From Oscillatoria sp. FACHB-1407 (GTDB taxonomy: Bacteria; Cyanobacteriota; Cyanobacteriia; Elainellales; Elainellaceae): DNA of 64,000 nt. Position 1 is the stretch's first letter. Each line of letters begins with the position of its first letter. The DNA lies in the NCBI RefSeq assembly GCF_014697545.1, contig NZ_JACJSA010000001.1:186001-250000 (forward strand). Reading direction: 5' to 3'. A program made the translations under genes and the position numbers. The notes beneath the pieces were generated by a model that searched no databases, was not told the origin of the DNA, and saw nothing but the letters and a program-made list of their open reading frames with translations. Of the stretch, positions 52,785 to 61,643 are shown piece by piece.

Positions 52785-52847
52785 TACTCCCCTCCCATGC
52801 AGCAACTCAGGATAGCAGCCTAGCATGTTTGGAACGCTTTCCAAGTC

Positions 52848-54587
52848 CTACTGGAGGGTGGGAAGAATGGCTGCAAGTCGTTGAGGTTGCCCCCAAATTA
52901 CCTGTTCCTGTTTATAAATGGCGATCCCTGGTTTGGCTCCTTTGGGTTTGTAAACGTGTTTTGGTTCCGTGTAGATGACAGGCACCTGATCGCTCTGCTG
53001 GGCACGACTGTAGTAAGCTGCCAAATCTGCTGTGAATTGCAAATCAGCTTCATCAGGAGCGGCTCCGGCAGACAGGCGCAGCAGCACATGGCTACCGGGA
53101 ATCTCTTGGGCATGAAACCAGAGATCATAATCGCCTGCAAGACGAAATGTGAGTTGGTCGTTTTGACGGTTGTTGCGTCCCACTAGCACTTCAAACCCAC
53201 TGGGAGTTTGATATCGTCGAAACTCGGTTTCACTGGTGTTGCTGTTACGGTTTCGCCCTTCAGGATCAACCAAATACTGCTGCTGAATCAGTTCGTCGCG
53301 AATTTCTTCTAGAGAGGCTAAATCGTTTGAGGTTTGATAAGTGTTGAGTTGAGCGATCGCCACTTCCACCTGTTCCAGGTAATCAATCTCAGTCTGCACT
53401 TCGGCTAACAAAGGCTCCAGAGCAAGGCGCGATCGCTTCAACTTTTGATGTCGCTTATATAACGCCTGAGCGTTTTGTACCGCATTTTTTTCAGGGTCAA
53501 GCGGAATGGTGACGGGCTGTTCGGTTTCAAAATCTTTTAGCGGAATGGCTTTCATTCCAGGTTGCCACTCGTGCAAATGTGCCATTAGCAAATCAGCTTG
53601 AGCCCGATATTGGTCTGCCTCATCTGATTGTTGCAACCGTGTCTGAAAATCTTTTGCCTTGAGATACAGCTTCTTGAGCAGATTTGCTAAACGTTGACTG
53701 ATCTGATGTCGCAGTTGTGTAAAGTCTTGCTGATTAAGTTGATCACTGTAGTAGCGGTTGATCAGATCTTGAACAGATTCAGCAGAGGTAGTTGCTCCCC
53801 ATCCCATAACGGTGTAGCCGTGTGACAACCAACCAGGATTAAACTTCTCCTGTTCCAGGGCTGTTAGCCACTCCTGCCAGCGACTAAACAGGCGTTGCCA
53901 CTCGGCATCGGTGAGGCTATCGGTCGATCGCTCTGGATCAAGATCTGCGGCTTGCACCATTGAAGTCACAAGAACAGTACTCAGTCCGCGATAATTTTTC
54001 ACCAGATTGCGTTTGAGACTGCCAGGAATCAAGCTCACCCGTTCTTGCCAGTGTTCCTGCGTTTCACTCAACGATGGCGCAGGATCGGTGAGCCTTGGCG
54101 GAAACTCATAGGGTTGCCCCGTTTGAATCGGGCGTACGCTCGACTGTTGACTGCTCACCTGATGAGCGGCTGTGACGATCGTCTGATCTGCTGTCGTCAG
54201 AATGACATTGCTGTATTTGTTCATTACCTCGACGTAGAGGTGCCACAGGGGCGGATCACCGGGACGCCGAGCAAACTGCAAATCCAATGCACGTTCCCAA
54301 GGGGCGATCGCCTCAATCGCGGTTAGTGCCAGTCCGTTTAGCTGATGGCGGAGTTGCTGACTAAAGGTAAACGTATCCGGTGTGCGAGGGGGGGGATCGC
54401 TGATACAAATTCGTGCGGCTTGAGGATGCCAGCACAGGGTCAACCATCCTCGCTGGTTCAACGTGCGTAAACTCAGGGCAATGGTAAAGCGATCGCGTTG
54501 ATAAACCTGTTCTAATCGGGCAGGCAACCAATTTGCCCGCAGTTCAACACAAATCGCTGTGAGAGTCGTGAAATCAACGGGCTGCAC
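52848..54587 (-). CDS. rqcH: RqcH / NFACT-family ribosome quality-control factor
   Basis: 579 residues, homolog of RqcH/Rqc2 (formerly FbpA/YloA). NFACT-N domain ~1-130 (LTAICVELRANWLPARLEQVYQRDRF), HhH ~190-215, long coiled coil ~290-430 (QADLLMAHLHEW, LEPLLAEVQTEIDYLEQVEVA), and NFACT-R at the C-terminus (SGFEVLVGRNNRQNDQLTFRLA, DLWFHAQEIPGSHVLLR). RqcH adds alanine tails to nascent chains on stalled 50S subunits. GTG start at 54587. It is divergent from the tandem remA/gmk locus, the same trio as in Bacillus. Confidence 0.93.
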   Translation of the reverse strand: MQPVDFTTLTAICVELRANWLPARLEQVYQRDRFTIALSLRTLNQRGWLTLCWHPQAARICISDPPPRTPDTFTFSQQLRHQLNGLALTAIEAIAPWERALDLQFARRPGDPPLWHLYVEVMNKYSNVILTTADQTIVTAAHQVSSQQSSVRPIQTGQPYEFPPRLTDPAPSLSETQEHWQERVSLIPGSLKRNLVKNYRGLSTVLVTSMVQAADLDPERSTDSLTDAEWQRLFSRWQEWLTALEQEKFNPGWLSHGYTVMGWGATTSAESVQDLINRYYSDQLNQQDFTQLRHQISQRLANLLKKLYLKAKDFQTRLQQSDEADQYRAQADLLMAHLHEWQPGMKAIPLKDFETEQPVTIPLDPEKNAVQNAQALYKRHQKLKRSRLALEPLLAEVQTEIDYLEQVEVAIAQLNTYQTSNDLASLEEIRDELIQQQYLVDPEGRNRNSNTSETEFRRYQTPSGFEVLVGRNNRQNDQLTFRLAGDYDLWFHAQEIPGSHVLLRLSAGAAPDEADLQFTADLAAYYSRAQQSDQVPVIYTEPKHVYKPKGAKPGIAIYKQEQVIWGQPQRLAAILPTLQ

Positions 54588-54707
54588 GGTAAAAACCTTA
54601 ACGATTTAGTCAAATTCCCGTAGGGGATAAATCTTGTTGAGCAAAATTTTTGCAGATACTATTAAAGCTAATTCATTTCTAATGCTCTCCTTAGCTCTCA
54701 CCTTATC

Positions 54708-55316
54708 ATGGGCTTTCAGCGAATCGACTTCGGCTTTGGTAACACCTTACCTGCCGATGAGGTGGTTGCGGTGCTCAGTCCAGAATCTGCTCAGTCCATG
54801 ATTGCTCACGCTCAACATCAGGGCATAGTCAAAGACGCTACGGAGGGTCGTCTGGCACGAGCAGTGATCATCATCCATAGTATCCGGCAGTTTTGGTCAG
54901 GAGGGAGACATGCTCAACCCTTCACATCAACTGCCGATAGCCAAGTAGCGCAAATTATCTTATCAGCGATTCAACCCGAAACGGTTGCCCAACGTTTTGT
55001 TTTCAGCCAGCATAGCCATTCACCCTCTCCCAATTTGCATGGGCTACTTACCGTTATGGACATCAAGCTGATCAATATTGGTTTTGGCAACATTGTCTCT
55101 GCTAACCGAGTCATTGCCATCGTTAGCCCAGAATCTGCGCCGATTAAACGAATTATCAGTGATGCTCGCGATCGCGCCCAGCTAGTTGATGCGACCTATG
55201 GTCGTCGTACCAGAGCCGTCATTATCACAGACTCAGGGCATGTCATTCTCTCCGCCATTCAACCCGAAACCGTCGCTAATCGCTTTATGTCCAGTCGAGA
55301 GACAGCAGAAGAGTAA
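54708..55316 (+). CDS. Tandem double RemA/DUF370 protein
   Basis: 202 residues containing two RemA-type domains. Domain 1 (residues 1-97) opens [27 protein letters not shown] and ends [15 protein letters not shown], but has ~17 extra residues ([17 protein letters not shown]). Domain 2 (117-202) starts at its own ATG (55056) and is a standard-length Rem[53 protein letters not shown]. RemA is an oligomeric DNA-binding regulator of biofilm and osmoprotection genes in Bacillus. Upstream of gmk as in Firmicutes. Whether one fused protein or two is made is open. Confidence 0.88.
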   Translation: MGFQRIDFGFGNTLPADEVVAVLSPESAQSMIAHAQHQGIVKDATEGRLARAVIIIHSIRQFWSGGRHAQPFTSTADSQVAQIILSAIQPETVAQRFVFSQHSHSPSPNLHGLLTVMDIKLINIGFGNIVSANRVIAIVSPESAPIKRIISDARDRAQLVDATYGRRTRAVIITDSGHVILSAIQPETVANRFMSSRETAEE

Positions 55317-55625
55317 GAGAGGCAAGGGAGATGGGTAGATGAGCGGATGGGGTGATTCACTCTCTACCTCGCGTTTGATGGCTTAGGACTGTGATTTACT
55401 AAATCCGCAAACTGTACGGGCGGGTTTAGCAGACCTATCTATGCCCTGCAATGGGTTTGATGACAAAACCCGCCCCTGCCGAATATTGAACTTATTCAAT
55501 TCGCGTTCCTTAGCCAAGCTAACCATTCCTTAACTGATCCACTCTCTCTTGGTGAATATCCCCTTTCTTTGTCATCCGTTTGTACAATAGAGTACCTATT
55601 TCTGAAAACAAACCAGTGGAGGCGC
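55317..55625. other. Intergenic region between tandem remA and gmk
   Basis: 309 bases with no gene. GGCGGGTTTAG (about 55419) and CAAAACCCGCCCC (about 55465) form a loose hairpin that may end the remA transcript. A gmk open frame extends to 55569, but the ribosome-binding site TGGAGG immediately before the ATG at 55626 marks the real start. Confidence 0.5.
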
Positions 55626-56192
55626 ATGGGACTCGGTAGGCTGATTGTATTAACTGGACCTAGCGGAGTTGGAAAAGGCACATTGATGCGATCGCTTCTA
55701 CGTCGTCATCCTGAGCTATATTTCTCAGTCTCCGTCACCACACGATCGCCCCGCCCGGGTGAAATCAACGGCAAACACTACTACTTCACCAGTCGAGAAG
55801 ACTTTGAACGCATGGTCGCTCAGGGAGAGTTGCTAGAGTGGGCAGAGTTTGCAGGCAACTGCTATGGCACTCCCCGTCAAGCCGTTGAACAGCATATTCG
55901 CAAAGGCGAATGGGTCGTTTTGGAGATCGAACTACAAGGGGCACGCCAAATCCGGCAAAACTTTCCAGAAGCATTCCAGATCTTCATCCTGCCTCCCTCC
56001 TTGACCGAGTTAGAGTTTCGCCTGCGGGGGCGAGGACAGGATTCTGAAGAAGCGATCGCCCGTCGGCTCAATCATGCTAAAGCTGAAATTGCTGCCGCTG
56101 ATGAATTTGACATTCAAATCGTCAACGACGATCTCGACAAAGCTCTAGAGCAAATCGAGATGGCATTGTTTGCAACCGCAGGAGTTGCGTAG
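55626..56192 (+). CDS. gmk: Guanylate kinase
   Basis: 188 residues from the ATG at 55626 with a GTGGAGG ribosome-binding site (a longer frame begins 55569). Converts GMP and ATP to GDP and ADP. P-loop GPSGVGKGT (residues 11-19), GMP-binding [21 protein letters not shown] and the lid/late motif [23 protein letters not shown]. Normal length. Downstream of the tandem remA gene, a conserved gene order. Confidence 0.96.
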   Translation: MGLGRLIVLTGPSGVGKGTLMRSLLRRHPELYFSVSVTTRSPRPGEINGKHYYFTSREDFERMVAQGELLEWAEFAGNCYGTPRQAVEQHIRKGEWVVLEIELQGARQIRQNFPEAFQIFILPPSLTELEFRLRGRGQDSEEAIARRLNHAKAEIAAADEFDIQIVNDDLDKALEQIEMALFATAGVA

Positions 56193-56343
56193 GGAGAAGA
56201 TTAAAAGATAAGGGCTAAAGGATAGAAGATTAAGGATAAATAGCTCTAAGGTTGATTACGTTCCAAGTTTTAGCCTCTATCCTTTAACCTTCATAATTTT
56301 CTCTGGTTTTATCCTTTAGCCTTCATCATTTATCCTTTCTGAC
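56193..56343. repeat. AAAGGATA repeats and complementary arms between gmk and the SagB-like gene
   Basis: AGATAAGGGCTAAAGGATAG and AAGATTAAGGATAAATA (about 56204-56240) can pair with TAGCCTCTATCCTTTAACC, TTTATCCTTTAGCC and ATTTATCCTTT (about 56272-56338). A long imperfect hairpin between two convergent genes, the same family as 25752 and 43690. Probably acts as a shared 3' end. Confidence 0.65.
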
Positions 56344-57882
56344 TTATCCCGGTCTTCCCAACGTCGTGATATACAGCACCGCTTCATCAGCCGGAATGCC
56401 CAACACTTCGTTGACCTGGTCATCGAAGAAGCCCCCAATGCCACTGACTCCCAATTCCAGGTGAATCGCTGCCAGGTTTAACCGTTGCCCCAAATGCCCA
56501 GCATCCATATGGAGATAGCGGTAGACGCGATCGCCATACTGCTCAACTGCCAATTTCAAGTCAGCCGTATGAAACACAACTGCTCCGGCATCGCGTCCCA
56601 AATTTTGCCCCAGGCAGAGGCGATGTAACTCTCGCCGAAAGTTTTTAAAGCGAATTTGTCTTAGCTCTTGAGCTTTAGGCGCGTAGTAATAACAACCTTC
56701 CTCCAACCCCTCAACTCCCGAAATCGCAATAAACGTTTGAATCAGATTAAGGTCAAAGTAGTCAGGGGTAGGATCTAGTCCCTGATCAACGTAATGATGG
56801 GGATGATAGGTAAAGTCGAGTAAGAACCGGAGTTCATCCAGCGTCAAGTTATCTCCAGTGTAAGCACGAGTCGATCGCCGCTTGAGAATCGTTTTCTCCA
56901 GGTCGGTCAGATCGTCTCCCCACCGAATCGCCTTACTGCTCGTCGGCACCTTCAAACAAAACGGGAAATTGTATTTATCCTCAACCAATTGCTCATCCGG
57001 TGGGGCTAACTTAAGCAAATCCTGTTTAGAGAAAGACCGATTTTTGGGAATTTGAGTGGCTTGATGCAAATAGAGCAGCAGTTCTCCATCGGCAATCCGG
57101 GGGTAGGTTGTTTGAGTCGCTGAGGGCAGAGCCGTTGCTGCTAGCGGCAGGTTCTCTCGGATTTGCAGGCGATCAGCAAGGGGAATCACGGCGATCGCCC
57201 CCTCCTGCTCAGAATCCAAATACAGCAACTCATTCACTGCTTCATCAGCAAACCCACCAATTAAGTGAGGTCGATAGTCGTTGATTGCTGCTGCCAGTTC
57301 AATATTCCCTAACAAATGCCCAGAGTCTAGAAAAATTCGGCGATAAGCCCGATCTTGATACCGCCATGCTGAACGAAAGAAAATGGCTGTCACAACCACT
57401 GCAATTTGCGTGTTATCCAGGGTGGAATTCCAAAAGCAAGCATTTTGCAAACTCTCCCACACTTCACTTTCCCAAAAATAAAGTAATGAGTGAGTTTGCG
57501 GTTGATAGTGATACAACCCAGCAGGGAGTAGAGGAGTGCCACGAGAGATTAAATAAATTTCAGCCGGATAAAGCCCACCCGCCGATGGAGCCGACCTCAA
57601 ATAGATTGGCTCTCCGCTCAGAGTCATCATTCTCAGAGTCAGCCCGTAGCTACAAAATAAAAAGCGAGATAAACGCCTCCAATATTGCCCCTCTACCCCT
57701 GAAATATCAGCACTGCCTGTCATATAAGGCTTCAGGTCAAAGGGAATCCCCAGTTTGTATTCCTTAAATGGCACCGGTGGATTATTCCAATCTGGCGCGT
57801 ATGCTTTTCCTGCGAGCGTCTCCGGATCGTACTTAGTGCGCTCGTGGTAGTGGTAAGCAATGGAACTTTGAAGTTCAGGCAT
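56344..57882 (-). CDS. SagB/ThcOx-type nitroreductase-like oxidoreductase (two domains)
   Basis: 512 residues with two FMN nitroreductase-like domains. Domain 1 (~60-245) has LRSAPSAGGLYPAEIYLI and GLYHYQPQTHSLLYFW; domain 2 (~315-510) starts ILKRRSTRAYTGDNLTLDELRFLLDF and has ISGVEGLEEGCYYYAP and RYLHMDAGHLGQRLNLAAIHLELG. SagB/ThcOx proteins oxidise azoline rings to azoles in peptide natural products. No cyclodehydratase (YcaO/SagCD) or precursor peptide is nearby, so this long standalone form may act differently. ATG at 57882. Cyanobacterial homologs of this size exist. Confidence 0.85.
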   Translation of the reverse strand: MPELQSSIAYHYHERTKYDPETLAGKAYAPDWNNPPVPFKEYKLGIPFDLKPYMTGSADISGVEGQYWRRLSRFLFCSYGLTLRMMTLSGEPIYLRSAPSAGGLYPAEIYLISRGTPLLPAGLYHYQPQTHSLLYFWESEVWESLQNACFWNSTLDNTQIAVVVTAIFFRSAWRYQDRAYRRIFLDSGHLLGNIELAAAINDYRPHLIGGFADEAVNELLYLDSEQEGAIAVIPLADRLQIRENLPLAATALPSATQTTYPRIADGELLLYLHQATQIPKNRSFSKQDLLKLAPPDEQLVEDKYNFPFCLKVPTSSKAIRWGDDLTDLEKTILKRRSTRAYTGDNLTLDELRFLLDFTYHPHHYVDQGLDPTPDYFDLNLIQTFIAISGVEGLEEGCYYYAPKAQELRQIRFKNFRRELHRLCLGQNLGRDAGAVVFHTADLKLAVEQYGDRVYRYLHMDAGHLGQRLNLAAIHLELGVSGIGGFFDDQVNEVLGIPADEAVLYITTLGRPG

Positions 57883-57986
57883 AGCATCTCAAAACAGGCT
57901 GCTTCTTATCTTGATCTTGACATCCCATTTGAAAGAAGCAAGCGTAAACTTACAAGTTCCTAATTCTTATATAGAAGGGGCAAACA

Positions 57987-58059
<73 letters not shown>

Positions 58060-58319
58060 GAGGGAATCGATTTTCCTGAACTGGTAAATGACTGCTACTG
58101 GAGTCGCGCTATCAGCCGCAAGAAATTCGGTGCTTAATTAAGCTAACAAACTTACGTACCCTTGGCAAGCTATTTTTCGATACTGATTTAAAAACTTGTG
58201 GAGATTGTTAATCAAACTCACCAGTACGAAGGATTAAGAGGGTTACAAGGGCATTGCATCGTCTAGCCTCAACGCTTTGTCTATTAGCTGTAACACAATG
58301 CCCTCCTTCCCTAAACCTC

Positions 58320-58772
58320 TTAAGCGGGACGCAAGCGGGTCACTTTCAGCGTAAAACTGCCTGTGCCTTGCCCACCATAGGGTCTAACCCGCACGATGTA
58401 GTTTCCAGCAGTGGTGATACGAGCGAATAGTAATGAGTTTGTCGTGCCATCTGGACCATCATCGTTTTCACCGACAGTTGAGCCATCAGGAGCAATGAGG
58501 GTGATGATGGTGTCAAACTGGTCTGAGGTAAGATCCATAACGACCTGGTCGCCTTCCTGGAAACTGACGATATAGTCGCGAGCAAATCCTCCAAATCCAG
58601 TAGGAATATCTTTATCCGTTAGGGTGTCGGTAATTTCATTACTCGAAGGCAACCGAACGGGGTTATACATTTGAGCCTGTACGTCAGCTCCAAAGCTAGT
58701 CATGCCAATGGTTAAAGCAGTCGCTGGGGCAAGTAGAGGAAGGCTGAGTCTAGCGATTAGGGATTTACGCAT
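58320..58772 (-). CDS. Exported PPC-domain protein
   Basis: 150 residues from the ATG at 58772 (frame extends to 58793). Signal peptide RKSLIARLSLPLLAPATALTIG ending ...DVQAQ. The mature ~110 residues are one bacterial pre-peptidase C-terminal domain: RDYIVSFQEGDQVVMDLTSDQFDTIITLIAPDGSTVGENDDG, then SLLFARITTAGNYIVRVRPYGGQGTGSFTLKV. Such domains usually follow proteases and are cut off; here it stands alone. Third PPC-like protein in the window. Confidence 0.85.
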   Translation of the reverse strand: MRKSLIARLSLPLLAPATALTIGMTSFGADVQAQMYNPVRLPSSNEITDTLTDKDIPTGFGGFARDYIVSFQEGDQVVMDLTSDQFDTIITLIAPDGSTVGENDDGPDGTTNSLLFARITTAGNYIVRVRPYGGQGTGSFTLKVTRLRPA

Positions 58773-59104
58773 GAATGTGATATATCTCGCCAAGTAGAAG
58801 TAGAACTCGTCAATTATGACGTATTTTTTTTAAGGAGTAGATTAACCTTGAAAAACGTAACGTTCCTATCAACTTATATCGCCCTGGTTAGCAGGGTTAG
58901 AGTAAGGCTAGGACGAACCTAAAACCCCTCTGTTTCCGCCTAAACGGCGATCGTGCTGTCCCGCTGTAGCATTTCTAAATCACCTCCTAAATAAGTGTGA
59001 GATGAGCAAATTGTGAGAGCTACATTTCTTGCAGACTTACTCTCTACATCGCAAGATTGACGAAATCAGTATTATTTTTTCTCGACTCATTTTGTGAATT
59101 TCAT
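58773..59104. other. Intergenic region upstream of gpmA
   Basis: About 330 bases without a supported gene. It holds divergent promoters for the PPC gene and gpmA. TTTTTTTTAAGGAG occurs near 58825. No hairpins of note. The gpmA frame extends to 59057, but the family start is at 59105. Confidence 0.45.
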
Positions 59105-59800
59105 ATGGCAACGCTCATTCTAGTTCGTCACGGTCAAAGCACCTGGAACGCTTCCAATCGTTTCACAGGATGGGTCGATGTTCCTCTAAACCATGTTGGG
59201 CGAGAACAGGCGATCGCCGCTGCTCAAAAAATCAGTGTTTACCCCGTCAAAGTGGCTTTTACCAGTCTATTGATGCGGGCGATGGAAACCGCTGCCATTT
59301 GTCTCACTGAGGGAGGTGGGGTGCTGAGCGGCAAAAGCCCTGTGTTTAAGCATGATGCCGATGATCCTGACTGGCATGGATGGGATCTCTATGACGGCGA
59401 CCACAGCCAGGAGATCCCAATCTTTCCAGTGCAGGCGTTAGATGAGCGCAACTATGGCCAGTTGCAAGGCTTTAACAAAGAAGAAATGGCCTTGAAAGTT
59501 GGGGCTGAAAAGGTGCATCAGTGGCGGCGATCGTACTCAACTCGCCCACCGGGAGGTGAGAGTCTGGAAGACACCGTGGCGCGAACTGTTCCCTTCTTTC
59601 GCGATCGCATCCTGACCCATTTGATGGCAGGAGAAAGCGTGCTGGTTGCTGCTCATGGCAATTCCCTCCGAGCCGTCATCATGCATCTCGATCAACTGAC
59701 TCCTGATCAGGTCGTCAATCTAGAACTGGCAACAGGTGTACCAATTGTCTACGAGATCGATCCTCAAGGAAACGTGACCGATAAAACAATCTTGACGTGA
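59105..59800 (+). CDS. gpmA: 2,3-bisphosphoglycerate-dependent phosphoglycerate mutase
   Basis: 231 residues from the ATG at 59105. Histidine phosphatase fold: phosphohistidine motif LVRHGQSTWNASNRFTGWVDVPL, acid/base Glu in LDERNYGQLQGFNKEE, and second catalytic His in AAHGNSLRAVI. The 40-residue DPDWHGWDLYDGDHSQE-type insert is that of GpmA, not GpmB. Interconverts 3- and 2-phosphoglycerate in glycolysis. Cyanobacteria usually have several mutases. Confidence 0.93.
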   Translation: MATLILVRHGQSTWNASNRFTGWVDVPLNHVGREQAIAAAQKISVYPVKVAFTSLLMRAMETAAICLTEGGGVLSGKSPVFKHDADDPDWHGWDLYDGDHSQEIPIFPVQALDERNYGQLQGFNKEEMALKVGAEKVHQWRRSYSTRPPGGESLEDTVARTVPFFRDRILTHLMAGESVLVAAHGNSLRAVIMHLDQLTPDQVVNLELATGVPIVYEIDPQGNVTDKTILT

Positions 59801-59947
59801 GGGATGAGGAGTTGTGGTGGTAAGGGTTAGTCATCACGGGTCATTAGTCATCCGTTGAAATGGTTGAGATGCCTGACGACCAGGGTCAACGACCAATGAC
59901 GAGTGACTAATAGTAAAATTAAGAAATATTAAACTTTGGGTTGGCTT

Positions 59948-60208
59948 ATGAGCGCAAACGTTGAGATTTACACCTGGAGCCGCTGTCCCTTTTGCATTCG
60001 AGCAAAAGCATTGCTAAACCAAAAAGGGGTCGAGTTCACAGAGTATTGTATTGATGGGGATGAGGTGGCGCGTGCCAAGATGTCAGAACGGGCACATGGA
60101 CGGCGATCGCTCCCTCAGATCTTCATTGACGATCAACACATTGGCGGGTGTGACGATTTGCATTTACTAGATGCGCAAGGAAAGCTAGATCCGCTACTAC
60201 AGGCTTAA
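59948..60208 (+). CDS. grxC: Glutaredoxin 3
   Basis: 86 residues from the ATG at 59948 (an earlier in-frame start at 59936 adds four residues). Dithiol redox motif CPFC (residues 13-16) in WSRCPFCIRAKALL; cis-proline and glutathione-binding region SLPQIFIDDQHIGGCDDLHLL. Reduces disulfides and glutathionylated proteins with glutathione. It sits 35 bases upstream of gshB, the glutathione synthetase gene; the pairing is conserved in cyanobacteria. Confidence 0.95.
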   Translation: MSANVEIYTWSRCPFCIRAKALLNQKGVEFTEYCIDGDEVARAKMSERAHGRRSLPQIFIDDQHIGGCDDLHLLDAQGKLDPLLQA

Positions 60209-60243
60209 TGCCTCTCGTCCTATTCAACTCTCTGAGGTAGTCT

Positions 60244-61218
60244 GTGAAATTTGCCTTCATTATTGACCCGATTCACAAGCTTGATCCGGGGCACGATACC
60301 AGTGTGGCGATGATGGAAGCCGCACAGGAACTAGGACACGAGATTTGGATTACAGAAGCCCATCAGTTGAGTGTGATCGCAGGCAAGGCATGGGCAGTGT
60401 TGCAACTTGTGCAATTGAAGCCAGTGCAACTGGTTGAGGGTCGCTGGGTCGCAGAGCCAACCTGGTATACAGTGGGCGATCGCCTGTTGATGCCACTAGA
60501 GGAGATGGATGCGGTCTTCATGCGGACTGACCCACCTGTCACCATTCCCTACCTCTACGCCACCTACATCCTCGATTACGTCAACCCCAACAAAACTCTG
60601 GTAATCAACTCGCCTGCGGGGTTGCGTGCTGCCAACGAAAAAATGTATGCGCTGCAATTTACGGGAGCAATTCCAGAAACCATCGTCACGCAGGATAAAC
60701 AGGTCATCCGCGAGTTTGTCGAACAACATGGAGCGGCAGTCCTTAAACCTCTAGGTGGTAAAGCAGGAGAGGGCATTTTGTATTTGGAGCCGAGCGATCG
60801 CAACTTCAATTCGCTCATTGAAATCAGCACCCAACAGCATCGCTATCCCATCATGGTGCAGGCTTACCTGCCTGCGGCTAAAGATGGCGATAAACGGGTG
60901 ATCTTATTGGATGGAGAACCCATCGGAGCCGTGAATCGCATTCCAACTGGAAAGGAGTTTCGCGGCAACATGGCAGTTGGCGGACGGGTAGCTGAGGTAG
61001 AGATTACTGAACGCGATCGCCAGATTTGCACTCAACTTGCCCCCACTCTCAAACGCGATGGCTTGATCTTTGTCGGCATCGATATCATTGGCGGCTACCT
61101 GACCGAGGTCAACGTCACAAGCCCCACCGGAATCCGTGAAATCGATCGCCTTAGTGGTGTGCGCCTGGGGCAGCAGGTCGTACAGTGGATTGAGAAAACA
61201 AGAGCACAAGAAAAATGA
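60244..61218 (+). CDS. gshB: Glutathione synthetase
   Basis: 324 residues, ATP-grasp ligase that adds glycine to gamma-glutamylcysteine. N-terminal MKFAFIIDPIHKLDPGHDTSVAMM; PPVTIPYLYATYILDYV; ATP-binding VLKPLGGKAGEGI and metal-site end VGIDIIGGYLTEVNVTSPTGIREI. Starts with GTG at 60244 with GAGGTAG upstream; no earlier ATG fits. Operon with grxC links synthesis and use of glutathione. Confidence 0.96.
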   Translation: MKFAFIIDPIHKLDPGHDTSVAMMEAAQELGHEIWITEAHQLSVIAGKAWAVLQLVQLKPVQLVEGRWVAEPTWYTVGDRLLMPLEEMDAVFMRTDPPVTIPYLYATYILDYVNPNKTLVINSPAGLRAANEKMYALQFTGAIPETIVTQDKQVIREFVEQHGAAVLKPLGGKAGEGILYLEPSDRNFNSLIEISTQQHRYPIMVQAYLPAAKDGDKRVILLDGEPIGAVNRIPTGKEFRGNMAVGGRVAEVEITERDRQICTQLAPTLKRDGLIFVGIDIIGGYLTEVNVTSPTGIREIDRLSGVRLGQQVVQWIEKTRAQEK

Positions 61219-61643
61219 AAGATGAAGAGAGAAAAAGGAAATTGGCGAAAGAAAAGGGGCGAAGTGGCTTAACCGCAAAGCAGTCGGTGCTTAGCAGTTA
61301 ATGCTTCATATCTCTATTTCCATTTCCTTATGTTTCAGTTTTTCTGGATTCATTTTTCTCTCTTCAATCTTCTTTTTTCGTTCTTTTCCTCGTATCTAAA
61401 AATACAATTCCAAAAATGGGGTTTTAGTAGCGTCTAAAAGCAGGTCAGGCATTTCAACTTGCGACTGACTCTTGTAGCCGAATGCATAGCCTGTTCAACT
61501 CCAGATAATTCAACGTGAGTTTCAATTTTGAGTTTGTGGGTGCGTTATTTTGGGTAATTTTAACTTTTAAGGGTTCGACTAAGGTTTCGACGATTTGGTT
61601 CTGATAAGAATCTGACAAGCAGGAGATCAAAGGAGAGTATTGG
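61219..61643. other. Intergenic region upstream of the ABC importer
   Basis: 425 bases without a supported gene. T/C-rich from 61310 to 61400. No TPP or other riboswitch core was recognised (no CTGAGA ... ACCTGA pair), although NMT1-type importers are sometimes so controlled. Ends in AGGAGATCAAAGGAGAG, the ribosome-binding region of the next gene. Confidence 0.45.

Noticed and set aside
61219-61643. TPP riboswitch before the NMT1-type importer
   Set aside because: No CUGAGA / ACCUGA pair recognised in the leader.
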